DNA of 26,266 nucleotides from Aldersonia sp036524855 (GTDB lineage: Bacteria > Actinomycetota > Actinomycetes > Mycobacteriales > Mycobacteriaceae): the NCBI GenBank assembly GCA_036524855.1, contig DATDBL010000205.1:1-26266 (forward strand), in the 5' to 3' direction. Of this stretch, positions 6,161-13,555 are shown piece after piece. Under the pieces are notes generated by a model. That model had not been told where the DNA came from and searched no databases. It worked only from the letters and a program-made list of their open reading frames with translations. Position 1 is the first letter of the stretch; each line of letters begins with the position of its first letter. The translations under genes and the position numbers were made by a program.

Positions 6161-7546
6161 CTACGGTTTCCGGTCGATTCCCCGTGCGGTGACCGCCGGC
6201 TCGGCGAGTTCGTCGAGGGCATCGGTCAGCGACTCCACCAGCGACCACAGATCCGGCACCAGTTCGGCACACGCGATCAACCCGATGTCGATGCGGTCTT
6301 CGCGGACCGTCACCCCGACGTTGAGGCCGTCGCCGTGGAACACCGCGCCCAGCGCGTATGCGGCGGTGATGCGCCCACCGAGGAAGTGCAGCGGGCCCCG
6401 CGGGGCGGGCACCGTCGCGACGACGACGTTGTGCACCACCGGGTGACCCTCGGAGAGCCGACGCGTGGCGTAGCCGCGCACAGTCGAGCCGAACACCGCC
6501 GACGCCGCGCGTTGCGCCCAGGTACCACCCTGGTCGCCGGGTTCGGTGGTGTCGGGTGCGGACGCGGCGATCTCCTTGAGCCGCCGTTCGGGGTCGTCGA
6601 GGTCGGTGTGCAGGGTGCGGATCGAGCGCAGCACGTCGGCGCCGTAGTCCTCGGGCACCAGCGCCGCCAACGACGAGTCGGGCAGTTCGCCGCGGTCCTC
6701 GAGGTACATCCGCAGCGCGCCCGACACCACCGCCAGCACAACGTCGGGCACTGCGACGTCGTACCCGTCGGCGACCGCCTGCACCCGGTCCAGCTCGAGT
6801 TGGGTCCAGGCAATCGCACGGTGCCCGGTGATGCTGCCGTTGAACGACACCCGCGGCGCCGGCACGGGACGACGTTGACGGGTGATCCAGGCCGGCAGCG
6901 ACGGTACCGACGACGGCAGGGTGCGCCAGAACTCGAAGGGCCGCACCGCGACCTCGAGCAGGCCGCCGAGCGCGAGTTCCACCGAGTTCAACCCACCGGC
7001 GGTGCGCGTCGGGCTCGCCGTCGCGGGAGTGCCCTCGGGGAGTTCCTCGTCGGGATCCTCTGGTGGCGGCGCATCGATTCCGAACAACTGCTCGACGATG
7101 GTCGCGCCCGCGTCGGCGTCGATGCCCGCGTGGTGCACCTTGATCAGGACCGCCACCCGCCCGCCGGCGAGCCCCTCGACGACCCACATCTCCCACAGCG
7201 GCTTGCCGCGGTCGAGCGGCTGGCTGGCGAGGTGCCCGCACAGCCGCGCCAACTCGGCGTCGTCGCCCGGGGCCGGCACGGCGATTCGGTGGCAGTGCCG
7301 CTCGATGTCGTAGTCCGGATCGTCGACCCACACGGGCTTGCCCAGGTTGAACATGCTGTCGGCGAGCTTGCGCCGAAACTCGGGGATCTGTCGCACCCGC
7401 TCGGCGACGTCCGCCCGCACCGCCTCGAACGAGTACGGCTCGGGCAACGTGGCCGGATCGAGTTCGACGATCTCGCACACATGCAGCAACTGAGCCGGCG
7501 TCTCGCGCTGAACGAGGGTCGCGTCGATTCCGGTGAGCCGCTCCAT
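6161..7546 (-). CDS. Wax ester synthase/diacylglycerol acyltransferase (WS/DGAT) family protein
   Basis: 461 residues; ATG at 7546 gives MERLTGIDATLVQRE, the standard family start. WS/DGAT enzymes transfer fatty acyl groups from acyl-CoA to diacylglycerol or long-chain alcohols to make storage lipid. The condensation-domain-like half carries the active-site motif as HHAGIDA at 138-144: the paired histidines and the aspartate are present, but the final glycine of HHxxxDG is alanine. The second half contains VPDVVLAVVSGALRMYL, where most members have NDVVLA, and the DUF1298 region with FLGGRITAAYALGAVFHGDG. The deviations make acyltransferase activity uncertain; other paralogues may supply bulk storage lipid. 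It lies upstream of RNase D, separated from it by 11 bases, and is not part of the M. tuberculosis order at this site. Confidence 0.9.
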   Translation of the reverse strand: MERLTGIDATLVQRETPAQLLHVCEIVELDPATLPEPYSFEAVRADVAERVRQIPEFRRKLADSMFNLGKPVWVDDPDYDIERHCHRIAVPAPGDDAELARLCGHLASQPLDRGKPLWEMWVVEGLAGGRVAVLIKVHHAGIDADAGATIVEQLFGIDAPPPEDPDEELPEGTPATASPTRTAGGLNSVELALGGLLEVAVRPFEFWRTLPSSVPSLPAWITRQRRPVPAPRVSFNGSITGHRAIAWTQLELDRVQAVADGYDVAVPDVVLAVVSGALRMYLEDRGELPDSSLAALVPEDYGADVLRSIRTLHTDLDDPERRLKEIAASAPDTTEPGDQGGTWAQRAASAVFGSTVRGYATRRLSEGHPVVHNVVVATVPAPRGPLHFLGGRITAAYALGAVFHGDGLNVGVTVREDRIDIGLIACAELVPDLWSLVESLTDALDELAEPAVTARGIDRKP

Positions 7547-7551
7547 GCGGT

Positions 7552-7557
7552 CATGTT
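7552..7557 (-). promoter_or_regulatory. Candidate -10 box of a leaderless acyltransferase message
   Basis: On the minus strand TAACAT (7557-7552) ends five bases before the ATG at 7546, the spacing expected for transcription starting at the start codon. No convincing -35 element is visible. Confidence 0.3.
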
Positions 7558-7652
7558 AGGACGCGGGTCCGCAGCGCCTGCCCTGATTCGCGGGACGGAC
7601 GCGCGCGCAAGGCTTGCCGATCGATCACTCGCCGGAATGCAGTTCGACCCGA

Positions 7653-7709
7653 TCAGGCGCCCTCGGTCCTGGCCGCGACCATATCGGCGGCGCGCTGGTC
7701 CGCGTCACG
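7653..7709 (-). pseudogene. Duplicated tail of the EspC-like gene
   Basis: The minus strand reads RDADQRAADMVAARTEGA-stop, a copy of the end of the protein encoded at 8286-8666 (RDADERAADMIATSTEGP). About 66 bases around 7644-7709 align with 8277-8342 at roughly 85% identity. The fragment directly abuts the stop of the lipoprotein at 7712. The rest of the gene is missing. Confidence 0.75.
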
Positions 7710-7711
7710 AC

Positions 7712-7975
7712 TCAGCGCACCAGCCCGTCGACCCGCTGGCCCACGTTGAGCCGGTCGTAGGTGTCGCCACTGACGTCGCGAACGACGAAGCCGCCGTCGG
7801 GGGTCTGCACGGTGACGTCGTAGTCCGTGCAGGAGCCACGCTTACCGCAGTGTTCGCGGCGCGTGTCCTTACCTACGACGATGCCCGAGACGGGCGGCGG
7901 CGGCGAGCAGGCCGCGGGGACAAGGGCGCCGCCGACGAGGACGGCGAGGATGGCGGCGCGGGTACGTAGTTTCAC
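7712..7975 (-). CDS. Small lipoprotein of unknown function
   Basis: 87 residues. The N-terminus has charged residues (MKLRTR), a hydrophobic stretch (AAILAVLVGGALVPAA) and a lipobox cysteine at C23 (VPAAC), so it is predicted to be a lipoprotein anchored in the cytoplasmic membrane. The mature part is only about 64 residues and has two further cysteines in EHCGKRGSCTDY, possibly a disulphide. The middle resembles a small beta-rich domain (YDVTVQTPDGGFVVRDVSGDTYDRLNVGQRVDGLV). No named family is recognised. It is followed immediately by the truncated EspC-like tail, paralleling the lipoprotein/EspC-like pair at 8286-9226. Confidence 0.8.
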   Translation of the reverse strand: MKLRTRAAILAVLVGGALVPAACSPPPPVSGIVVGKDTRREHCGKRGSCTDYDVTVQTPDGGFVVRDVSGDTYDRLNVGQRVDGLVR

Positions 7976-8285
7976 AGCGGGCCTTTCGGGCTACGCGGCA
8001 GGTCGAAGATCAGGGCGACGAGGACGACGACGAGGGCGGGTCACCGCGGGAGTTTCGCGCGGCAGCAGCGGCGCAGGCGGTAGGGATCCAGCGCGTTCGC
8101 GCTGCGTGTGGCCATGATGCGACGTCGTCAATCGAGCTGCCGATCTCGGTGAGCTGCCGGACCTGTCGCTGCCGCAACTGTTCGCCCACGCCGCGCAGGT
8201 TGTGCGCACGCCGCGCACGCTGCAACATGCGCGGGGCGTGCAGAAGGTGCGCGGCCTGCACGCGTGCCCGGCCACTCCGACCCGA
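7976..8285 (-). pseudogene. Decayed stretch containing the tail of a duplicated lipoprotein gene
   Basis: No convincing intact gene lies here. At 8041-8112 the minus strand encodes ATRSANALDPY followed by a divergent end, copying the C-terminus of the lipoprotein at 8678-9226. The core repeat, 8079-8112 against 8692-8725, is 34 identical bases. An 83-codon frame at 8010-8261 contains a plausible helical stretch (LRGVGEQLRQRQVRQLTEIG) but then runs into the repeat in the wrong frame. I read the whole stretch as recombined remnants of one or more module copies. Confidence 0.6.
8079..8112 (-). repeat. 34-bp direct repeat, copy 1
   Basis: Identical to 8692-8725. It encodes the lipoprotein C-terminal segment when read in the correct minus-strand frame. 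Confidence 0.9.
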
Positions 8286-8666
8286 TCAGGGGCCCTCGGT
8301 ACTGGTCGCGATCATGTCGGCAGCACGCTCGTCCGCGTCGCGGTAGGCGCGGCCGGCCTTCTCGAACAGGTCGCGCAGCTGGGTGACGGTGTCGATGTGT
8401 TGCTGTACGACGTCCTGGAAGCCGCCGGGGCCGATGGCCTTGGCCTCGAACTTCAACCCGAGTTGTTGCGCGGAGGCCAGGATGCCGTAGGCCGATCGGG
8501 TCGACATGTTGCGAGATCGGCGCTTCAATAGTCGCAGCTCGTCGACCATCGCGTCGCAGGCGTTCACGCAGGCGGATGCGACGTCGTCCGCCAATCGTAG
8601 GTCTCCGGAATCCGCCAGCGTTGTCAGCGATCGGAGCGTGGATTCGTCCAAAACTGGTGATGTCAT
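8286..8666 (-). CDS. EspC-like helical protein, possible type VII secretion substrate
   Basis: 126 residues; ATG at 8666, behind AAGGA eight bases upstream on the minus strand. The protein has no signal peptide and is predicted to be almost all helical, with two long helices separated near the glycine-rich GPGGF at 79-83. The C-terminal helix carries AYRDADERAADMI, where Y108 and D112 form a YxxxD motif, the type VII (ESX) export signal of mycolata. The size and C-terminal motif resemble EspC/ESX-1 secretion-associated proteins, but no WxG turn is present. It starts 11 bases after the stop of the DUF3558-like lipoprotein and is very likely co-transcribed with it. Its tail is duplicated at 7653-7709. 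Secretion is inferred from one short motif. Confidence 0.75.
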   Translation of the reverse strand: MTSPVLDESTLRSLTTLADSGDLRLADDVASACVNACDAMVDELRLLKRRSRNMSTRSAYGILASAQQLGLKFEAKAIGPGGFQDVVQQHIDTVTQLRDLFEKAGRAYRDADERAADMIATSTEGP

Positions 8667-8677
8667 AGTGGCATTCC

Positions 8678-9226
8678 TTACGGTTGGGGTAGGTAGGGAT
8701 CCAGCGCGTTCGCGCTGCGTGTGGCTACGACGCAGGGATCTTCGACCGGGTCTAGCCCTCCCTGGGTGTCGACCCGGATCAAGATCGTTCCGTCCGTGCT
8801 CGCGAACGCGACATCGCAGAATTCCCGATCCGTGTCGCTGACTTCGTGATAGGTGAAGGCATCCCGGTTGTCGACGACTGCCGGTGCGAAGTCGGTGTTG
8901 TTCGGATTCGCCCGCACTTCGGCGATGCTGTGGGTGGTCGCAAACACACTGAGGAAGTACCAGTCTGCGGTCCAGGCACACAGATTCCACCCATCCATGC
9001 GAACACCGAAGAAGTCATGATCCTTCGTCGCCGGATCCGCCCCCGCCGCCATCAGCGCCTCATCCGGCAACAGGCACGGGTCGAACGCCGGCTGACCCGC
9101 CTGCGTCGCGGCGGTCGGGGTCCCCACGACGGTTTCCGAGCCGCACCCGACCACCGCGAACACGATGCACGCCGTCCCGACGACACGCAGGCCCCGACCC
9201 GCGCCGACCAGGCTGTTCATGTCCAC
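8678..9226 (-). CDS. DUF3558-like lipoprotein
   Basis: 182 residues; ATG at 9226, with an alternative ATG two codons later. The signal sequence ends in a lipobox with C28 (IVFAVVGC), so the protein should be lipid-anchored on the outer face of the membrane. The mature domain starts FDPCLLPDEALMAAG and includes WNLCAWTADWYFLSVFATT, CDVAFASTDGTILIRVDTQG and DPCVVATRSANALDPYLPQP. This pattern of conserved cysteines is typical of DUF3558 lipoproteins of mycobacteria and rhodococci, often found beside small ESX-associated proteins. The function of the family is not established. Its C-terminal codons are repeated at 8079-8112. Confidence 0.85.
   Translation of the reverse strand: MDMNSLVGAGRGLRVVGTACIVFAVVGCGSETVVGTPTAATQAGQPAFDPCLLPDEALMAAGADPATKDHDFFGVRMDGWNLCAWTADWYFLSVFATTHSIAEVRANPNNTDFAPAVVDNRDAFTYHEVSDTDREFCDVAFASTDGTILIRVDTQGGLDPVEDPCVVATRSANALDPYLPQP
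8692..8725 (-). repeat. 34-bp direct repeat, copy 2
   Basis: The intact copy within the lipoprotein C-terminus, identical to 8079-8112. Confidence 0.9.
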
Positions 9227-9313
9227 AGCCTCTCAGACGCACGGTCTCGGCCGAGGGTTCCACCCATGCCGCACATGCACACGACGCGAACAGCCAGTGC
9301 GACTACTGCCGGG

Positions 9314-9796
9314 TCAGCGCAACCGCCCCGTCATGCGACCCTCCGGATCGAGACGGCTCAGCACCGCGGTGCAGATCTCGCGAAGCTGGCTTACCTGACG
9401 AGGACGCAGGGCGTCGACGACGTAGCGCCGGACCGTCTCGACGTGCCCGGGCGCGGCCGCGACCAGCAGGTCCCACCCGTCGTCGGTGAGCGCGGCGTTG
9501 GTCGCGCGGCGATCCTGCGGGCAGGGCGTGCGGGCGACGAGACCACGGCGCTCGAGCCGGGCGACGACGTGCGAGAGCCGGGGCGGGGTGGCGTTCGTGG
9601 TCGCCGCGAGTTCGGTCATCCGCAGGGTCCGCTCCGGCGCCTCCGAGAGCATCGCGAGCACGAAGTACTCGAAGTGCGAGACACCGGCGTCGCGCTGCAG
9701 TTGGCCGTCGAGGACGCCGGGGAGCAGTTCGACGACGGCGACGAGGCGAGTCCACGCGGCGATCTCGTCGGCGTCGAGCCAGTGTGGTTCAGTCAT
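9314..9796 (-). CDS. MarR family transcriptional regulator
   Basis: 160 residues from ATG 9796 (MTEPHWLDADEIAAW); an upstream in-frame start would run through the operators and is rejected. The winged helix-turn-helix lies at about 58-105: LRMTELAATTNATPPRLSHV is the DNA-reading part, and PCPQDRRATNAALTDDG is the wing with the family D-x-R signature. Flanking helices form the dimer interface. MarR proteins are dimeric repressors released by small phenolic ligands or thiol oxidation. A single cysteine, C92, lies near the wing. The gene is divergent from the oxidoreductase at 9874, and two copies of a palindromic site lie between them, so it very probably controls both genes. Confidence 0.93.
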   Translation of the reverse strand: MTEPHWLDADEIAAWTRLVAVVELLPGVLDGQLQRDAGVSHFEYFVLAMLSEAPERTLRMTELAATTNATPPRLSHVVARLERRGLVARTPCPQDRRATNAALTDDGWDLLVAAAPGHVETVRRYVVDALRPRQVSQLREICTAVLSRLDPEGRMTGRLR

Positions 9797-9818
9797 CGGC
9801 TCGAGCCTAGCGGAATAG

Positions 9819-9858
9819 TTGACGCTACAAGCATTGTTGGGATAAGTTGAAGCTACAA
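9819..9858. promoter_or_regulatory. Twin MarR operators and oxidoreductase promoter
   Basis: Two 12-base sites, TTGACGCTACAA (9819-9830) and TTGAAGCTACAA (9847-9858), are direct repeats 28 bases apart. Each is itself a near palindrome of the form TTGnnGCnnCAA. The first contains a candidate -35 (TTGACG, 9819-9824), and TAAGTT (9843-9848) is a matching -10 for the plus strand with an 18-base spacer. TAGGCT on the minus strand could serve marR. Both sites would occlude the plus-strand promoter. Confidence 0.7.
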
Positions 9859-9873
9859 CAAAAGGAGAGAGCA

Positions 9874-10446
9874 ATGGCGAACATCAGCATCATCGGGAAC
9901 GGAAACATGGCCAAGGCGATCGGCGGCGTGTTCGCCGACGGAGGCGCGCAGGTCGAGTACCTCGGCCGCGACCTGACCCAGGCGCCCAGCGGCGACGTGG
10001 TCGTGCTCGCGGTGCCGTATCCGGCGCTCGCAGGCATCGCGTCCGACCGGGCGGACCAACTCGCGGGCAAGGTCGTCGTCGACATCTCCAACCCGCTCGA
10101 CTTCTCGACCTTCGACTCGCTCGTCGTGCCCGCCGACTCGAGCGCCGCCGCCGAACTCGCCGCCGCGCTGCCGCAGTCGAACGTGCTCAAGGCGTTCAAC
10201 ACCACCTTCGCCGCAACGCTGTCCGCGAAGCAGGTCGGCACCGATCGGACGACCGTGCTCATCGCCGGCGACGACGCCGACGCCAAGGCGGCCCTCGCGG
10301 CGCTCGTACAGGCCGGCGGACTCGGTGCCGTCGACGCCGGCAAGCTGGCCCGCGCCCGTGAACTCGAGGCAGTCGGGTTCCTGCAGCTCACCCTTGCTGT
10401 GGGGGAGAAGATCGGCTGGACCGGCGGGTTCGCGGTCGTCAACTGA
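9874..10446 (+). CDS. NADPH-dependent F420 reductase-like oxidoreductase
   Basis: 190 residues; ATG 9874 behind AAGGAG (9861-9866). The N-terminal Rossmann fold opens MANISIIGNGNMAKAIGGVF, with the GxGxM dinucleotide motif at 8-12. The rest (VVVLAVPYPALAGI, KVVVDISNPLDF, VLKAFNTTFAATL, TVLIAGDDADAK) follows the F420H2:NADP+ oxidoreductase / NADP oxidoreductase coenzyme F420-dependent domain. At 190 residues it is slightly shorter than the archaeal enzymes. It likely moves hydride between NADP and F420 or a flavin-like partner in the cytoplasm. Regulation by the divergent MarR suggests a role in redox or xenobiotic response. The stop abuts the stop of the convergent DUF3000 gene. Confidence 0.85.
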   Translation: MANISIIGNGNMAKAIGGVFADGGAQVEYLGRDLTQAPSGDVVVLAVPYPALAGIASDRADQLAGKVVVDISNPLDFSTFDSLVVPADSSAAAELAAALPQSNVLKAFNTTFAATLSAKQVGTDRTTVLIAGDDADAKAALAALVQAGGLGAVDAGKLARARELEAVGFLQLTLAVGEKIGWTGGFAVVN

Positions 10447-11037
10447 TCAGGCGCCGGTCTGCCTGCCGAGTTCGGTCACCCCGATCGGCGGCAGGCCCGC
10501 CGCGTACGCGAGCACCTCGCAGAACGCCTCGACGTGCGGGGCGAGATCCGTCGTCGTCGCCGTCCACGACGCGCGCAACTCCAACTGGTGCACCCGCGGC
10601 GGCCCGGCCATGTCGCCGAAGCGCACCGACGACGTCGACGTCACCGTCCCGCCGAGCGCGTGCAACGGTTCCGAACGCGCCTCCAGCGCATCGGTCAGCC
10701 AGCTCCACACCACCTCGGGTAGCAGCGGATCCACCGCGACCGCCGCTTCGACGTCAGCCTGGATGAGTGTGACCAGGCGCAGGGTGCCGTTCCATGCTTC
10801 GTCGCCGCTCGGGTCGTAGAGCAGGATCAGCCGACCGAACGAGACGCCCTCGGCGTGCTCCGGGATGATGTCGGTCTCCGGCTGCTTCACCTCGGCGCTG
10901 ATTGCGTACGAGTAAGGCGCGAGCCGCTGCGGCGGCCGCATCGGGCCGAGTTCGATGCCCGGGTGGACGACCGCCTTGTCCATCGAGTCGACCGCCGCAC
11001 GAAATTCGGCGGGGTCTTTCGATCCGGGCTTGGTCAC
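10447..11037 (-). CDS. DUF3000 family protein
   Basis: 196 residues from GTG 11037 (VTKPGSKDPAEFRAAVDSMD). The frame is open further upstream, but those residues are low-complexity and overlap hemE's leader. Characteristic stretches are ELGPMRPPQRLAPYSYAISA, GRLILLYDPSGDEAWNGTLR and LLPEVVWSWLTDALE. This is a conserved actinobacterial family of unknown function, equivalent to Rv2680, normally beside RNase D. It has no signal peptide or membrane segment and is presumably cytoplasmic. It is divergent from hemE with a 74-base gap. In this genome it is separated from RNase D by about 4.3 kb of accessory genes. Confidence 0.85.
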   Translation of the reverse strand: MTKPGSKDPAEFRAAVDSMDKAVVHPGIELGPMRPPQRLAPYSYAISAEVKQPETDIIPEHAEGVSFGRLILLYDPSGDEAWNGTLRLVTLIQADVEAAVAVDPLLPEVVWSWLTDALEARSEPLHALGGTVTSTSSVRFGDMAGPPRVHQLELRASWTATTTDLAPHVEAFCEVLAYAAGLPPIGVTELGRQTGA

Positions 11038-11111
11038 AGATGGGCACGCTAGACCCGTCCCCGACGACCGCGACGGAGGCGCGCCGAGAGTGCCCCGCGC
11101 ACCGTGAGACC

Positions 11112-12182
11112 ATGACCGTGATGAGCATCGACTCCGCCACCCGACGCCGACTGACCGACGCACCGTTCCTCGCGGCGGCCGCCGGTCGACGGCCCTCCCG
11201 CCGTCCGGTCTGGTTCATGCGGCAGGCCGGTCGCTCGCTGCCCGAGTACCGCGAGATCCGCGCCGAGCGCGGCATGCTCGAGTCCTGCTTCGACCCCGAA
11301 CTCGTCACCGAGATCACCCTGCAGCCAATCCGCCGCCACGGCGTGGACGCGGCGATCCTGTTCTCCGACATCGTGGTCCCGCTCAAGGCCGCCGGCATCG
11401 ACCTCGACATCGTCGCGGGCACCGGCCCCGTCATCGCGGACCCGGTGCGCACCGCCGCCGACGTCGCGGCGCTGCCGATCCTGCGTCCCGAGGAGGTCGG
11501 CGCCATCGCGACCGCGATCGGGATGCTCACGAGCGAACTCGGCGACGTGCCGCTCATCGGCTTCGCCGGTGCGCCGTTCACTCTCGCGTCCTACCTCGTG
11601 GAGGGCGGCCCGAGCCGCAACCACGAGCGGACCAAGGCGCTCATGCTCGCCGACCCCGCCACCTGGCACCAGTTGCTCGGCAAGCTCACCGACATCACCA
11701 TCGCCTTCCTGCACGCGCAGTTGCGCGCGGGCGTCGACGCGGTGCAGGTCTTCGATTCCTGGGCCGGGACGCTGCCGCTGCGGCAGTACCGCGAGTACGT
11801 GCTGCCGCACACCGAGCGGGTGCTCGCGGAGGTCGAGGCGGCGAAGGTCCCTCGGATCCATTTCGGCGTCGGAACGGGCGAGTTGCTCGGCGCGATGGGG
11901 GAGTCCGGTGCCGACGTCGTCGGCGTCGACTGGCGGGTGCCGCTCGACGAGGCCGCCCGCCGCATCGGTCCCGGCAAGGCGCTGCAGGGCAATCTCGATC
12001 CCGCGGTGCTCTTCGCGGGCGCAGGCCCGGTCGAGGCCGAGGTGCGCCGCCTCCTCGCCGAGGCCGACGCCGCACTCGCGGCCGGCGCCACCGGGCACAT
12101 TTTCAACCTCGGCCACGGCGTGCTGCCGGACACCGATCCTGGGATCCTGACGGCCGTCGTGGAGTTGGTGCACTCGATGTGA
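11112..12182 (+). CDS. hemE: Uroporphyrinogen decarboxylase
   Basis: 356 residues from ATG 11112; ATG 11121 (MSIDSATRRR) is an equally good start. HemE removes four acetate carboxyl groups from uroporphyrinogen III to give coproporphyrinogen III in the cytoplasm. Signature 1 is RPVWFMRQAGRSLPEYR, with R37 and R41 as substrate-binding arginines. D86 in ILFSDIVVP is the catalytic aspartate, and signature 2 is GFAGAPFTLASYL. The C-terminus has HIFNLGHGVLPDTDP with its conserved histidine. The length is normal for the family. Its stop overlaps the GTG of the next haem gene by 4 nt, so hemE, hemY and probably hemQ form one operon. Confidence 0.97.
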   Translation: MTVMSIDSATRRRLTDAPFLAAAAGRRPSRRPVWFMRQAGRSLPEYREIRAERGMLESCFDPELVTEITLQPIRRHGVDAAILFSDIVVPLKAAGIDLDIVAGTGPVIADPVRTAADVAALPILRPEEVGAIATAIGMLTSELGDVPLIGFAGAPFTLASYLVEGGPSRNHERTKALMLADPATWHQLLGKLTDITIAFLHAQLRAGVDAVQVFDSWAGTLPLRQYREYVLPHTERVLAEVEAAKVPRIHFGVGTGELLGAMGESGADVVGVDWRVPLDEAARRIGPGKALQGNLDPAVLFAGAGPVEAEVRRLLAEADAALAAGATGHIFNLGHGVLPDTDPGILTAVVELVHSM

Positions 12183-13525
12183 TCCGAGTCGGCGTGATCG
12201 GCGGCGGCATCTCCGGCCTCGTCGCCGCGCATCGATTACGCATCGAATTAGGGGGGCGCGCCGAGATCGCCGTGTTCGACGCCGGCACCTCGGGCGGACA
12301 ACTGCGCACCGTCGACCTAGCCGGTGGCCGGTTCGACATCGGCGCCGAGGCGTTCGTCGCCCGCCGCCCCGAGGTCCCGGCGTTGCTCGACGAACTCGGC
12401 ATCGCCGACCGCCTCGTCGCCCCCGCCGGGCGCCGCCCGCTCGTGTACGCCGACGGCGGCGTACACCCGTTGCCCGCGCCGACGCTGATGGGCATCCCCG
12501 CCGGCCCCGACCCCGTAGCCGGACTCGTGTCCGCCGACACCCTGGCCCGCATCGCCGCCGAACCCCCCCGGCAGTTCACGTGGGCACCCGGCGCCGACGT
12601 CACCGTCGGCGCCCTGGTCCGCGACCGCTTCGGCGCCGACGTTATCACCCGCTCCGTCGACCCGTTGCTCGGTGGCGTGTACGCCGGCAGCGCCGACACC
12701 ACCGGACTGCGCGCCGCGCTGCCCACGCTGGCCGCGGCCCTCGACGGCGGCGCCGCGAGCCTGTCCGACGCGGTCCGTGCCGCGCTGCCACCGGCGCGGT
12801 CCGGGCCCGTGTTCGGCGCGGTCGCGGGCGGCTACGCGGAGTTGATCGATGCGCTCACCGCGGTGATCGGTGACGTGCGCACGGGCACCGAGGTCGTGTC
12901 ACTGACCCGCGTCGACGACGGCTGGGCGGTCACCACGAAAGCCGGGACCGCGACGTTCGATGCCGTCGTCCTCGCCGTCCCACCCCCGGCGCTGCACCGC
13001 CTCACGTCGGCCACGATGCCGGCGGTCGCGGAGGCGGTCGGCGAGATCGACATGTCGCACCCGACCGTCGTCGCGCTGGCCCTGCCCGCCGACGCGCCGC
13101 TGCCGGACGCGTCCGGAGTGCTCGTCGCGACCGACGCCGGACTCACCGCGAAGGCGTTCACGTTCTCGAGCCGCAAGTGGTCGCACCTGCGGCCCGATGC
13201 GCAGTACGTGCGGGTGTCGTTCGGGCGCTTCGGCGACGATCCGCGCGCCGTCTCCGAAGAGGACTACGTAGCCGCCGCGTCGGCCGACCTCGTCACCGTC
13301 ACCGGCATCGATGCCCGCCCGCTCGCGCACGCGGTGCAACGCTGGTCGCCCGGGATCCCGCAGTACCGCGTCGGTCACAAAGACGTCGTCGCCCGCGCGA
13401 TCGCCGCGCTACCCGACGACGTCGCCGTCGCGGGCGCGTGGCTCGACGGCGTCGGCGTGCCCGCGTGCGTCGCCTCGGGTGAGGCGGCGGCGCGTCGCCT
13501 GCTCGCGGGCGCCCCGGCGGTCTGA
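12179..13525 (+). CDS. hemY: Coproporphyrinogen III / protoporphyrinogen oxidase
   Basis: 448 residues, starting at GTG 12179, which overlaps the hemE stop (GTGA). This FAD enzyme oxidises the porphyrinogen ring by six electrons. The FAD-binding Rossmann motif GVIGGGISGLVAAHRL opens the protein, followed by RFDIGAEAFVARRPEV. Other family marks are DPLLGGVYAGSADTTGLRAA and the C-terminal VAVAGAWLDGVGVPACVASG, which closes over FAD. In Actinobacteria that also carry hemQ, the established substrate is coproporphyrinogen III (the enzyme is also called CgoX) rather than protoporphyrinogen. Protein features and gene order match Rv2677c. Confidence 0.95.
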   Translation: MIRVGVIGGGISGLVAAHRLRIELGGRAEIAVFDAGTSGGQLRTVDLAGGRFDIGAEAFVARRPEVPALLDELGIADRLVAPAGRRPLVYADGGVHPLPAPTLMGIPAGPDPVAGLVSADTLARIAAEPPRQFTWAPGADVTVGALVRDRFGADVITRSVDPLLGGVYAGSADTTGLRAALPTLAAALDGGAASLSDAVRAALPPARSGPVFGAVAGGYAELIDALTAVIGDVRTGTEVVSLTRVDDGWAVTTKAGTATFDAVVLAVPPPALHRLTSATMPAVAEAVGEIDMSHPTVVALALPADAPLPDASGVLVATDAGLTAKAFTFSSRKWSHLRPDAQYVRVSFGRFGDDPRAVSEEDYVAAASADLVTVTGIDARPLAHAVQRWSPGIPQYRVGHKDVVARAIAALPDDVAVAGAWLDGVGVPACVASGEAAARRLLAGAPAV

Positions 13526-13555
13526 GCACCCAGGCTCGCGTGCCACGATGGAGGC

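Noticed and set aside
8010..8261. 83-codon minus-strand gene with a helical stretch
   Set aside because: It passes through the duplicated lipoprotein tail in the wrong frame and ends in a serine/proline run; treated as part of the decayed module.
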